Assembly (NCBI GenBank): GCA_050945235.1
Contig: JBMNSO010000007.1
Coordinates: forward strand, 1-31,349
Source of the DNA: DUOD01 sp050945235
GTDB lineage: Bacteria > Bacillota > Clostridia > DUOD01
Length of the DNA: 31,349 nt
Direction of reading: 5' to 3'
Below the pieces are notes generated by a model. It was not told the origin of the DNA, made no database searches, and saw nothing but the letters and a program-made list of their open reading frames with translations. The translations under genes were made by a program, and so were the position numbers. How positions within the stretch are numbered: the stretch's first letter is position 1; every line of letters starts with the position of its first letter. Positions 15,492 through 23,733 of the stretch are shown here, piece by piece.

Positions 15492-17204
15492 TTAACCATC
15501 CTTAAGCACGGATATCAGTTTATTATAATTTGCAGTTAGTGATGATATGGTTACGTTATACCTTTTAGCTATTCTGGTCTTTGTTGTATCTATGCCCTGA
15601 ATAATGCAAAAATGGTATTCCAAAGCCGCTGCCCATGCTTCCTTCTTTATTACCCTTATGGGCGCCTTTTCATTGCTTTTCTTGATAAACCTTAACCATT
15701 CATCCTTTACAACCCCTTCACATTCCTTGCCGTATGCACTTTTTATCTTCCTTAGCGCCAATCTCAGGATCTCATTATATACTGTTTCCTTAGACTTTAC
15801 CCCCTTGGTGCTAATATTCACCTTTACACCTACAAGATTGTTTTTAATATATGCCAGGTACGGTTCCCTTGCCTTCATTTGCTTTAACAGCCCAAGAACT
15901 TCCTTCTTTAAGCTTTCTGGTTCCGTTTTTTTCAGGATAAAGGCCCGGAGTATATTTTCGGCCTTTTGGTCCTGAAAGGATGCAACAAAATGGATCACTG
16001 CCTTTTTTATAACCATATCGTTTAAACCCAAGGCCCAGTTTAACAATAAGCTTATTTCATCGTTCTTTGACCATTTACTTTCCAGATTGTCTTTATCCAA
16101 TTTCATTATTTCGTTTATCATTTTTAAACGCCTAAGCACTTCCTCTTGGCTAACCTGGTACTGATATGAAAACTCCCTTCTCAGGTTGCTGTTTACCATA
16201 ACCTGGGCTTGCTTCTTATAAAAAACAGCTATATAGTTTTGGGGGTCAATCTTTTCGATCTTCCTCCAACAAACCTGGGCTTGCTTATACTTGCCGATAT
16301 TTAAATATGATATGCCTGTGTAATGGAGAATCTTAATGTCATAGGGCCTATAGTATAGCAGTTTCCGCAGCATCTTATTCGCCCGGGAATGTTCCTTCAA
16401 TTCACACATTGTAATGGCTATCTTGTATAAGTCGTCTACATCCTGGGTCGGTAAATTTAAAATTATTTCTTTATGCCTATTTACATTCTCATAGTCCTTT
16501 ATATCATTATAAAAAATCGCACTATTACAATTAGCATGAACATCCAAAGGATGCCTGGCCAGCACACCCTTTGAATACCTAAGGGCCTTTTGTACATTAC
16601 CGTCACAAAAATATGCCAGCGAAAGATTATTTTGCGCAAAGGTCAGTGTATCATCAATTGCCAGTGCCTTCTCCAACATCTTTATCGATCTTTTATAATA
16701 ACCCATATCCAATAGTTCCTTACCCTTGTTGGCAATATCATAAGCCCTCTTTAAATCTTTCTCTTGCTTGGCTACCTCCTCAAAGTACATTACCTGCACC
16801 TGAAGTATATCCAGTAGATCTTGGGCTTCTTCGGTATACTCTCCAAAGGGTTCCAGTTCTATATATTTATCCAAGCATTCCTTTGCTTTGCTATATTCCT
16901 GCAGCCCTATAAAATTGCAGCCCATACCAAAATAACAGTCGCTTAATTTGTTATTCATAACCATTATTATATAAAACAGTATCCTGTTGGATTCTTCATA
17001 ATAACCCATTTCAGTGAAAACTTCCGCCAAATTCAAAAGGTATTCTATATTGTAGGGCTCTCTCTCTACCGCTTTTCTACAATAATTTAGGGCATCTATA
17101 TAGTTGTTATTGTCTATATGTTTTTTTGCCTTTCTATAATAAAAAGATGCCTCCCTTTCAAAGGGTATTATATTATTTTTTTTCATCACCAAATTATTTA
17201 TCAT
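15492..17204 (-). CDS. TPR-repeat protein with possible C-terminal helix-turn-helix
   Basis: A 570-residue soluble protein with no signal peptide or membrane segment. The N-terminal two-thirds contains several tetratricopeptide repeats; examples are YYRKAKKHIDNNNYIDALNY, AKECLDKYIELEPFGEY, LAYFCDGNVQKALRYSKGVL and GISYLNIGKYKQAQVCWRKI. A helical middle region follows. The final 30 residues (TRIAKRYNVTISSLTANYNKL) resemble a helix-turn-helix of the sigma-region-4 or AraC type, so it might bind DNA or be a regulator with a protein-binding TPR array. The ATG follows AGGTGGTGG. I do not recognise an orthologue by name. Confidence 0.75.
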   Translation of the reverse strand: MINNLVMKKNNIIPFEREASFYYRKAKKHIDNNNYIDALNYCRKAVEREPYNIEYLLNLAEVFTEMGYYEESNRILFYIIMVMNNKLSDCYFGMGCNFIGLQEYSKAKECLDKYIELEPFGEYTEEAQDLLDILQVQVMYFEEVAKQEKDLKRAYDIANKGKELLDMGYYKRSIKMLEKALAIDDTLTFAQNNLSLAYFCDGNVQKALRYSKGVLARHPLDVHANCNSAIFYNDIKDYENVNRHKEIILNLPTQDVDDLYKIAITMCELKEHSRANKMLRKLLYYRPYDIKILHYTGISYLNIGKYKQAQVCWRKIEKIDPQNYIAVFYKKQAQVMVNSNLRREFSYQYQVSQEEVLRRLKMINEIMKLDKDNLESKWSKNDEISLLLNWALGLNDMVIKKAVIHFVASFQDQKAENILRAFILKKTEPESLKKEVLGLLKQMKAREPYLAYIKNNLVGVKVNISTKGVKSKETVYNEILRLALRKIKSAYGKECEGVVKDEWLRFIKKSNEKAPIRVIKKEAWAAALEYHFCIIQGIDTTKTRIAKRYNVTISSLTANYNKLISVLKDG

Positions 17205-17252
17205 CTAACCACCACCTAAATCACACTTGGCAATCGTAAAGTGTATAAGTAA

Positions 17253-17258
17253 ATTATA
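17253..17258 (-). promoter_or_regulatory. -10 element before the TPR gene
   Basis: TATAAT on the minus strand about 50 bases before the TPR start codon, preceded by TGTGT. The -35 position is weak. An imperfect inverted repeat (AAAGTAA/TTACTTT, about 17262-17292) sits just upstream and may be an operator. Confidence 0.5.
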
Positions 17259-17346
17259 ACACAAAGTAATTTTTTTGTTATATGTTACTTTATCCTATTA
17301 TTTTTCAGGGTTATAGCAGTTGTGGTAAAAAGGCGAATAACATTAA

Positions 17347-17368
17347 ACCCCAGCAATACTGCTGGGGT
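17347..17368 (-). terminator. Hairpin after the cold-shock gene
   Basis: CCCCAGCA pairs perfectly with TGCTGGGG across a four-base loop, 24 bases past the cold-shock stop. On the minus strand it is followed by TTTAATGTT, a short T tract, so it is a likely but not strong terminator. Confidence 0.65.
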
Positions 17369-17391
17369 CATGTTGCTACCTTTAATATATC

Positions 17392-17595
17392 CTATAATAC
17401 TGACCTTACATTGGCTGCTTGAGGGCCTTTAGCTCCATCAACTATATCAAACTCAACTTCTTGTCCTTCTTCTAATGTCTTAAACCCGTCTTTGTCAATT
17501 GCAGTATAATGAACAAAAACGTCATCCCCTTCTTCCCTTTCAATAAATCCAAACCCCTTTTTAACATTAAACCACTTAACTTTACCCTTTTCCAT
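17392..17595 (-). CDS. csp: Cold-shock domain protein (CspA/CspB type)
   Basis: A 67-residue single cold-shock domain that binds single-stranded RNA and DNA and acts as an RNA chaperone. Both nucleic-acid-binding motifs are present: RNP1 as KGFGFIE (residues 13-19) and RNP2 as VFVHY (26-30). The length is canonical and the protein is acidic, as usual. AGGAGGAATGTAATAAC precedes the ATG. The 55-base gap to the methyltransferase gene upstream allows a promoter of its own, but I see no clear one. Bacteria usually carry several paralogues, so I do not give a numbered gene name. Confidence 0.97.
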   Translation of the reverse strand: MEKGKVKWFNVKKGFGFIEREEGDDVFVHYTAIDKDGFKTLEEGQEVEFDIVDGAKGPQAANVRSVL

Positions 17596-17650
17596 GTTAT
17601 TACATTCCTCCTAAATTGATGATATTTATTCTATTTAAATTAAGGTAGCT

Positions 17651-18412
17651 TCATATCCTACTGCAAACGAAGGTCAGACGTTCTGTCCTATCATTATGTC
17701 TTTTGTAGGTATAATTGTCGTATACGTCCACATTGCTAAATCCAGCCTGTACTAATAGATCCAGTATCTCATTCAATTCGTATGCCCTTTGGTAATGAAC
17801 CTCGTCAAATCTTTGATATAATTGACCCTCTTTGATAAAAAAAGTTATATAGTATTCGCATACCTTTGTCTGTTTATTAAAACTACCTTCCCATACATAG
17901 TATATTCCATTTCTATCCCAAATAAAAGTATTATTATTTATCTCCTTAATTCTATATGGACTATTGATATCAAAAATAAAAATACCATCCTTATTCAATA
18001 TATTATACAACTTTTTAAGAAGTTTAGCCAATGCCTGGATATCCAAAATATAATTAATGCAATCACAGGTTGATAACAGGCAGTCAAACATCATGGGAAT
18101 ATTCAAATCTAATATATCCTGTTGTATCAATAATATATCCAATCCTTTTTGTATGGCCTTGTCCTTAGCAACCGCCAGCATATCCCCGGAAATATCGACA
18201 CCTACCAGAGAATATCCTCTTTGGGCTAAGGGAATGGTAATATTGCCTGTACCGCAACCCAGTTCTAAGATACTGCCATATGTAAGGGAATGTTTTTGTA
18301 ATACGTCCAGTATAAATTCTATCCATTGGTCATAATTCACATCTTTCATTAAGCTATCGTAGACATATGCCAGTCTTTTATATTTACCTTTACTGCAATA
18401 AGCATTATTCAT
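17651..18412 (-). CDS. Class I SAM-dependent methyltransferase
   Basis: A 253-residue cytoplasmic methyltransferase. Motif I is clear (ILELGCGTGN, residues 48-57), followed by the acidic end of strand 2 (LVGVDIS) and a motif II-like CLLSTCDCINYI. The opening (YKRLAYVYDSLMKDVNYDQW) is typical of a widespread group of small methyltransferases found in Firmicutes. The substrate is unknown. Its ATG overlaps the last 8 bases of the upstream spore-protein gene and has no ribosome binding site of its own, which suggests translational coupling. The coupling ties it, at least partly, to the expression of that gene. Confidence 0.88.
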   Translation of the reverse strand: MNNAYCSKGKYKRLAYVYDSLMKDVNYDQWIEFILDVLQKHSLTYGSILELGCGTGNITIPLAQRGYSLVGVDISGDMLAVAKDKAIQKGLDILLIQQDILDLNIPMMFDCLLSTCDCINYILDIQALAKLLKKLYNILNKDGIFIFDINSPYRIKEINNNTFIWDRNGIYYVWEGSFNKQTKVCEYYITFFIKEGQLYQRFDEVHYQRAYELNEILDLLVQAGFSNVDVYDNYTYKRHNDRTERLTFVCSRI

Positions 18413-18587
18413 GTTTGTTTTTGTGCCGCTTTATACTGGTCATTATTCCACCTATTCTACCAGTTTCTTCGGCAGTTAAGTACCCCCATCCCGACTTTTC
18501 TACCTTTTCAGACAATCCTAACTTTTTGGCCACCTCGTATTTTAGGGCCTCATTTTCCTGATTCCTGTTTGACTTCGTCTTTTTCAT
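18405..18587 (-). CDS. Divergent alpha/beta-type small acid-soluble spore protein
   Basis: A 60-residue protein with the two conserved SASP blocks. The first is LKYEVAKKLGL (residues 15-25), including a YEVA site of the kind cut by the germination protease. The second is GWGYLTAEETGRIGGIM (33-49), matching the G-x-L-T-x-x-x-x-G-x-x-G-G-x-M core. These proteins coat and protect DNA in spores. The lysine-rich ends and lack of the usual Asn/Gln-rich middle make it a divergent, minor-type member. A strong AAGGAGTGATATT site precedes the ATG. A possible SigG promoter lies about 45-70 bases upstream. The stop overlaps the methyltransferase start. Confidence 0.88.
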   Translation of the reverse strand: MKKTKSNRNQENEALKYEVAKKLGLSEKVEKSGWGYLTAEETGRIGGIMTSIKRHKNKHE

Positions 18588-18629
18588 AATATCACTCCTT
18601 ACAGGATTATTATGAAAACATAGTATTTA

Positions 18630-18660
18630 TTTTATGCATTTTTTACAACAACCGACATGC
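18630..18660 (-). promoter_or_regulatory. Candidate SigG (forespore) promoter of the SASP gene
   Basis: Minus strand GCATG (18656-18660), a 19-base spacer, then CATAAAA (18630-18636). The -35 fits the SigG pattern G-H-A-T-R, and the -10 matches five of seven positions. SASP genes are normally transcribed by SigG, which supports the call. Confidence 0.5.
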
Positions 18661-18726
18661 TCCGTATATTATAGTACCCTTTATTAACCAGTTAGGTTGT
18701 TATGTTTTGCTGTATCAAGCTCCCTA

Positions 18727-19884
18727 TTAAAGATTTAAAGGTTTTTCCAGAATGGTTTTAAATATTTCGACACCTTTCAATAATACTTCTTCATCAAAGT
18801 TGAACCTGTCACTGTGGAGCGGATGTATATAACCCTTATGCTCATTCTTTGTACCCAATAACATGAACAAGCCAGGCACCTTTTTCTGGTAAAAGGAAAA
18901 ATCCTCTGCTATCATAAGGGGTTTAACCACTTCCCTTTCCCCTTGGGCAAACATGGCTGCTACCTGTTCCGTTAAATAGGGGTCATTATACACAACCGGA
19001 TAGTTGGTAAGTTCAGTATACTCTATTTTAGTACCCCATGACCTTTCTAGGCCCTGTATTATATCATTCATTTTTTTTATCACAATATCATTGCATTTCT
19101 GGCTAAAGGTCCTAAGTATACCTTCCAGTACAGTCCTTTGGGCAATTATATTCCTTCTTTCCCCTCCCATAATCCTGCCAAAGGTAATTAATGCGGCATC
19201 ATATGGATTAATAGTCCTTGTTAATATTGATTGAAACATATTTATTAGCTGGGCGGCTATTGATATAGTATCAATACCCAAATGGGGCATCGCACCATGG
19301 GCTGCCTTACCATGGATCTCTATATTGAATTCAACGGTTTGGGCCATTAATTCGCCCTTTTGTATAACAACCTTGCCCTGTTCAACCCCGGGAAATAAGT
19401 GTATACCAAATATACAGTCCACCTTAGGATCATCTAACACGCCTTCGTCTATCATCCTCTTAGCCCCGCCATTGGATTCTTCAGCTGGTTGGAAAATCAA
19501 TACTACGTTCTTAGTCAGATTTGTTGTATTTAAAGAAAGATATTTTGCAAGTCCTAATAATATCGCTATATGGCCGTCATGGCCACAGGCATGCATCATA
19601 TTTTTTACTTTAGATTTATAAGACACATCGTTCTTCTCTTGTACGCCCTCCAATGCATCCATATCGCTCCTGAATGCAACGGTTTGATGTGCATTATCTG
19701 CAAATAGCACGGCCTTTATTCCGGTTTCGGCTATAATATCCACCCTGTCAAAGCCTAAGGAAATTAGATATTGCTTAATAAAACGGTTGGTATTATACTC
19801 CCTGTACCCGATTTCGGGATTTTTGTGAATATATCTTCGGACTTCAACTATCTCCTGTTTTAGTCCCTCTATCTTAAATTCCAT
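18727..19884 (-). CDS. M20 family metallo-amidohydrolase
   Basis: A 385-residue zinc-type peptidase/deacylase of the M20D group (hippurate hydrolase, N-acyl-amino-acid amidohydrolase, N-acetyl-diaminopimelate deacetylase). Metal-site residues are visible: Cys100 and His102 in HACGHDGH, Glu135-Glu136 in QPAEES, His162 in GIHLFPG, and a late His in PLHSDRF. The dimerisation insert (VEFNIEIHGKAAHGAMPHLG onward) is present. AAGGT precedes the ATG at 19884. It is transcribed divergently from the lysine-riboswitch dap operon. That position makes N-acetyl-diaminopimelate deacetylase worth considering, but the family is too broad to decide from sequence. Confidence 0.9.
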   Translation of the reverse strand: MEFKIEGLKQEIVEVRRYIHKNPEIGYREYNTNRFIKQYLISLGFDRVDIIAETGIKAVLFADNAHQTVAFRSDMDALEGVQEKNDVSYKSKVKNMMHACGHDGHIAILLGLAKYLSLNTTNLTKNVVLIFQPAEESNGGAKRMIDEGVLDDPKVDCIFGIHLFPGVEQGKVVIQKGELMAQTVEFNIEIHGKAAHGAMPHLGIDTISIAAQLINMFQSILTRTINPYDAALITFGRIMGGERRNIIAQRTVLEGILRTFSQKCNDIVIKKMNDIIQGLERSWGTKIEYTELTNYPVVYNDPYLTEQVAAMFAQGEREVVKPLMIAEDFSFYQKKVPGLFMLLGTKNEHKGYIHPLHSDRFNFDEEVLLKGVEIFKTILEKPLNL

Positions 19885-19927
19885 ACCTTAACACCTGATC
19901 CTATTTTTCCTGTATTGTATAGTTTCT

Positions 19928-19956
19928 ATTATACATTTTACCCTTTGCCATATCAA
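19928..19956 (-). promoter_or_regulatory. SigA-type promoter of the M20 amidohydrolase gene
   Basis: Minus strand TTGATA (19951-19956), a 17-base spacer, then TATAAT (19928-19933), about 45 bases before the start codon. Confidence 0.85.
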
Positions 19957-20065
19957 CCAAATTTTATATGTCCTTCCCCCTTGCAGTTATTTTCCCAATC
20001 CTAATAATAATTCTATTAAAATATAAAAAATATAACTATATCAAGAAAAATAGAAACCACTTTAT

Positions 20066-20094
20066 TTGACTTTTATATTATACAATGATATCAT
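20066..20094 (+). promoter_or_regulatory. SigA-type promoter of the dap operon
   Basis: TTGACT (20066-20071), a 17-base spacer, then TATCAT (20089-20094). Transcription would start near 20101, just ahead of the lysine riboswitch. Confidence 0.75.
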
Positions 20095-20120
20095 AATTAA
20101 GATAATACAATATGCATATA

Positions 20121-20299
20121 AAGCAGTTTAGAGGTGCATTTTTTATGAGTAGGCTTGCGGAGAGATATGGGCATCTATGAAGTAAACCGAAAGGAAAAAA
20201 TGCCGAAGGATATAATACCCATACCTTATATCCTGGTCATACAGCCAATAACTGTATGACTGTCATCATGGAACTTGATGGAGAGCTAACTGTTTTTAT
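20121..20299 (+). promoter_or_regulatory. Lysine riboswitch (L box)
   Basis: The conserved core elements appear in order: GAGGTGC near 20131, TGAGTA, AGTAAACCGAAAGG, TGCCGAAGGA near 20201, a TCCTGGTCATACAG arm, and GGAGAGCTAAC near 20280-20290. The two ends pair as the P1 helix (AAGCAGTTTAG with CTAACTGTTT). Known mechanism: lysine binding favours the terminator at 20354-20381 and turns off the genes downstream. Here those are asd, dapA and dapB, the lysine/diaminopimelate branch, which agrees. Only the annotated 5' part of the 544-base gap 19885-20428 is otherwise occupied by the two promoters and this leader. Confidence 0.95.
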
Positions 20300-20353
20300 A
20301 GAAAAATTCAGGAAGTAGTTTCATTCCTTTATTATTCACTATGAAAACAGGGC

Positions 20354-20381
20354 AGCTGGTTATCATCAACCAGTTTTTTTT
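20354..20381 (+). terminator. Riboswitch-controlled terminator before asd
   Basis: CTGGTT pairs with AACCAG across a six-base loop, followed by eight T residues. It lies between the lysine riboswitch and asd, the expected place for a lysine-dependent terminator. Confidence 0.9.
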
Positions 20382-20428
20382 ATAATAAAATTAATAATAT
20401 ACTGTATATTACTTGAGGAGGACACAAA

Positions 20429-21433
20429 ATGAAAGGTTATAATTTAGCCGTTGTAGGAGCCACCGGTATGGTAGGACAAAAATTTCTACAGGTACTGGAA
20501 GAGCGAAATCTGCCCATTGATAATTATTATCTATTCTCATCTGCCCGTTCTGCGGGCAAACAAGTATATTTCATGGGTAGCAAATATACTGTTGAAGAAT
20601 TAACCGAAGATGCTTTGGATAATAAGAAAATTGATATCGCATTATTTTCAGCCGGTGCAAGCACCAGTATGAAGTTTGCGCCAATTTTTGCATCAAAGGG
20701 TGCAGTGGTTATAGATAATAGCAGTGCCTGGAGGATGGACGATGAAGTACCTTTGATTGTACCAGAGGTGAACCCCGAACATATTAAAAAACACAAAGGC
20801 ATAATAGCCAACCCAAACTGTTCAACTATACAAGCAGTAGTAGCCTTAAAACCCCTTCACGATAAATATAGAATAAAGCGCATAGTATATTCAACCTATC
20901 AAGCTGTTTCAGGTGCGGGTATGGGTGGTTATCACGATCTTGAGATGGGCCTTAAAGGGGAAAAACCGAAAAAATTTCCATACCCGATAGCCGGCAACTG
21001 CCTGCCCCATATAGATGTATTTTTACCAAATGGATATACTAAGGAAGAAATGAAAATGATCAACGAAACGAAAAAAATTCTCGATGACTATGACCTGAGG
21101 ATAACCGCAACGACGGTGAGGGTTCCAGTATTCCATGGTCACAGCGAGTCCATCAACCTTGAATTTGAAAGGGACTTTGCCCTGGACGAATTGAAGGAAA
21201 CATTATCAAAAGCACCTGGCATAAAGGTAATAGATAACCCGGAAAAACTTGAATATCCAATGGCCATATATGCAGAAGATAAGGACGATGTATTCGTTGG
21301 ACGTATAAGAAGGGATGAAAGCATAAAAAGCGGAGTCAATCTTTGGGTTGTGGCAGACAATATCAGGAAAGGTGCGGCTACCAATACTGTGCAGATAGCA
21401 CAACAACTGATTAGGTTCTGGGAAGAGCAGTAA
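20429..21433 (+). CDS. asd: Aspartate-semialdehyde dehydrogenase
   Basis: Reduces aspartyl phosphate to aspartate semialdehyde, the branch point to lysine/diaminopimelate, threonine and methionine. The 334-residue product starts with the NADP-binding loop GATGMVG (residues 10-16). The catalytic cysteine is Cys131 in ANPNCSTIQ. The substrate-binding stretch SGAGMGG and a late conserved His (PVFHGHSESINLEF) are present. Length is normal. GAGGAGG precedes the ATG. First gene behind the lysine riboswitch, 15 to 25 bases ahead of dapA. Confidence 0.97.
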   Translation: MKGYNLAVVGATGMVGQKFLQVLEERNLPIDNYYLFSSARSAGKQVYFMGSKYTVEELTEDALDNKKIDIALFSAGASTSMKFAPIFASKGAVVIDNSSAWRMDDEVPLIVPEVNPEHIKKHKGIIANPNCSTIQAVVALKPLHDKYRIKRIVYSTYQAVSGAGMGGYHDLEMGLKGEKPKKFPYPIAGNCLPHIDVFLPNGYTKEEMKMINETKKILDDYDLRITATTVRVPVFHGHSESINLEFERDFALDELKETLSKAPGIKVIDNPEKLEYPMAIYAEDKDDVFVGRIRRDESIKSGVNLWVVADNIRKGAATNTVQIAQQLIRFWEEQ

Positions 21434-21457
21434 AAAATTTCAGAGGGGATGATTAAT

Positions 21458-22342
21458 GTGAGTATTTTTAAAGGTTCCGGCGTGGCTATAGTTACACCCT
21501 TTGACGAAAAAGGTGTGAATTTTGACGCCTTTGAAAGACACATCGAATACCAGATAGCCAATAAAACAGATGCTATAATAGTGTGCGGTACCACCGGCGA
21601 GCCATCCACCATGACAAAGAACGAAAAGGAAGCGGTTATAAAATTTGCTGTGAACAAGGTAAATAAAAGGGTACCTGTAATAGCCGGTACCGGTGGGAAT
21701 GATACTTTAGCGGTTGTAGAGGCTTCAAAAAAGGCTGAAGCTTTAGGGGCCGATGGGTTGCTAATAGTAACACCCTATTATAATAAAGCAACCCAAAGAG
21801 GTTTAATCGAACATTATAAAAGAATTAATGATGCCGTTAACATACCAATAATCATATACAACGTACCCGGCCGTACCACGGTAAACATGACCCCGGTTAC
21901 CTTGAAGGAATTAAGCACCCTGGAAAATATTAGAGGAATAAAAGAAGCCAGTGGTAATATAACGCAAATTACGGAAATGGCCAGGTTATGTGGCGACAAA
22001 ATCGATTTGTATTCCGGTAACGACGACCATATAGTACCCGTACTGTCTGTGGGGGGGATTGGTGTAATTTCTGTGGTTGCTAATATAGCGCCAAGGGATA
22101 CCCACGACTTGGTAATAAAATTCCTAGAGGGGGACATTGATAGCAGCAGAAAGTTGCAATTTAAGCTGAATCCATTGGTTGAAGCATTGTTCCTTGAGGT
22201 AAATCCCATCCCCGTAAAGACAGCCTTAAATCTTATAGGCTTTGACGCGGGCAAGTTAAGACTACCGCTTACACCCATGGCGGATAATAATTTAAAAATA
22301 CTAAAGCAAAGACTAACAGAATACGGTTTTGAACTTGAATAA
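21458..22342 (+). CDS. dapA: 4-hydroxy-tetrahydrodipicolinate synthase
   Basis: Condenses pyruvate with aspartate semialdehyde, the first committed step to diaminopimelate and lysine. The 294-residue TIM-barrel enzyme has the Schiff-base lysine Lys162 in GIKEASGN, Tyr134 in IIYNVPGRT, and the GTTGE loop (residues 44-48). I start it at GTG 21458 (SIFKGSGVAIVTPF), because the GAGGGG site at 21443-21448 is then well placed. An in-frame ATG at 21449 abuts that site with no spacing. It lies between asd and dapB, 16 bases before dapB. Confidence 0.97.
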   Translation: MSIFKGSGVAIVTPFDEKGVNFDAFERHIEYQIANKTDAIIVCGTTGEPSTMTKNEKEAVIKFAVNKVNKRVPVIAGTGGNDTLAVVEASKKAEALGADGLLIVTPYYNKATQRGLIEHYKRINDAVNIPIIIYNVPGRTTVNMTPVTLKELSTLENIRGIKEASGNITQITEMARLCGDKIDLYSGNDDHIVPVLSVGGIGVISVVANIAPRDTHDLVIKFLEGDIDSSRKLQFKLNPLVEALFLEVNPIPVKTALNLIGFDAGKLRLPLTPMADNNLKILKQRLTEYGFELE

Positions 22343-22358
22343 GGAGTGAAATAACTTT

Positions 22359-23579
22359 ATGATAAATGTGGTCGTAAATGGCTGCAATGGTGCTATGGGT
22401 CAGGTTGTAATTAAAGTAGCGCAAAAGGATCCAAAGGTTACTGTTGTGGCGGGTATCGATAAATATCCCGATATTAAAAGTAATTGTATACCCGTATTTT
22501 CAAACTTCGACGAATGCAATGTAAAACCAGATGTAATAATAGACTTTTCCAGGCCTGAAGCCCTTTACGATATTATACAATACGCCAAGGATAAAAAGGT
22601 TCCCTTAGTTGTTGCAACGACAGGTTTTTCCAAGGACAATTACGAATTATTAGAAAATGTATCCCGGGAAATACCGGTATTCATTTCGTCCAATATGTCC
22701 TTGGGTGTAAATGTAATGGTGGACCTTGTAAGAAAGGCCACCAGTGTATTGGGAGAAGGTTTCGATATTGAAATCATTGAAAAACACCATAATAAGAAAA
22801 TAGACGCGCCCAGTGGCACCGCTCTGTCCTTAGCAAAGGCAATAAACGATGTGTTACGTAACTCAAAAAATTTCACCTACGGTAGAAATCCTAAATCAGA
22901 TAAACGTTCAACCGCCGAGATAGGCATTCATGCTGTAAGAGGTGGCACCATAGTGGGTGAACATACTGTATTATATGCCGGTCATGATGAAGTATTAGAA
23001 ATCAAGCATATGGCCCTCTCCAGGGAAATATTTGCAGCCGGGGCTATAAAGGCAGCAAGGTATATTGTTGATAAAGAACCCGGTCTTTATAATATGGAGG
23101 ATATAGTGCTAGAAAAGAGCTTGGTTACCAATGTGTATACATCCAATACCGATGCTATGATTACTCTAAATAATATACCACAACAGCCGAGGATAATAGC
23201 CGAAATCTTTAGCAACATTGCCGAAAGGAAAATTAATATAGATATGATAAGTCAAACGGCACCTGTAGACGGCCTTGTAGACATATCCTTTAGCATGCCT
23301 GAGCACCAGCTCAACCAAGCAATTGAATGCATAGGCACTTTCAAAAACAGGCTGCCGAAGCTAAGATTGGACATTTTCACCGAGGTTACTAAACTGACTG
23401 TGGAAGGCCAGGGTATGGAACGACAATCAGGAGTTGCCGCCAAAATGTTTAACATTTTGGCCGAACAGGATATCCAGATAAAGATAATTACAACTTCGGA
23501 AACTAAGATTTCTTATATTATAGATCAGATAGATGAAAAGGCAGCTGTAGAAGCAATAATCCAAGCCTTTGAACTCTAG
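22359..23579 (+). CDS. dapB: 4-hydroxy-tetrahydrodipicolinate reductase fused to an aspartokinase-type ACT pair
   Basis: Residues 1 to about 250 are a complete DapB, which reduces the DapA product with NAD(P)H. The nucleotide loop NGCNGAMG (residues 7-14) and the catalytic stretch EKHHNKKIDAPSGTA (141-155, with His143 and Lys147) are intact. The normal enzyme ends there. Here about 150 more residues follow in frame. Their two halves (LVTNVYTSNTDAMITL onward, and VTKLTVEGQGM onward) resemble the tandem ACT domains of aspartokinase; compare SGVAAKMFNILAEQDIQIK and ITTSETKISYIID with the end of LysC. In aspartokinase this module binds lysine or threonine. The inference is allosteric control of DapB by an amino acid. 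The single open frame from one start argues against a sequencing join, but this was judged by eye. Confidence 0.93.
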   Translation: MINVVVNGCNGAMGQVVIKVAQKDPKVTVVAGIDKYPDIKSNCIPVFSNFDECNVKPDVIIDFSRPEALYDIIQYAKDKKVPLVVATTGFSKDNYELLENVSREIPVFISSNMSLGVNVMVDLVRKATSVLGEGFDIEIIEKHHNKKIDAPSGTALSLAKAINDVLRNSKNFTYGRNPKSDKRSTAEIGIHAVRGGTIVGEHTVLYAGHDEVLEIKHMALSREIFAAGAIKAARYIVDKEPGLYNMEDIVLEKSLVTNVYTSNTDAMITLNNIPQQPRIIAEIFSNIAERKINIDMISQTAPVDGLVDISFSMPEHQLNQAIECIGTFKNRLPKLRLDIFTEVTKLTVEGQGMERQSGVAAKMFNILAEQDIQIKIITTSETKISYIIDQIDEKAAVEAIIQAFEL

Positions 23580-23620
23580 ATTTGTGTCTTTGGCTTGTAT
23601 TACTGAACGAATAAAAACAT

Positions 23621-23672
23621 AAAGGGAGTGACGTAATACTGCTTCTTAGTAATAGGGGTCACTCCCTTTTTA
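23621..23672. terminator. Bidirectional terminator between dapB and cobO
   Basis: AAAGGGAGTGAC (23621-23632) pairs with GTCACTCCCTTTTT (23658 onward), with T runs on both strands. It lies between the convergent genes dapB and cobO and can serve both. Confidence 0.92.
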
Positions 23673-23733
23673 TATAAACATATCTGTATAAAGCCTTCCA
23701 GATTATTGTTGAGAAATATGCATGATTACCCTT

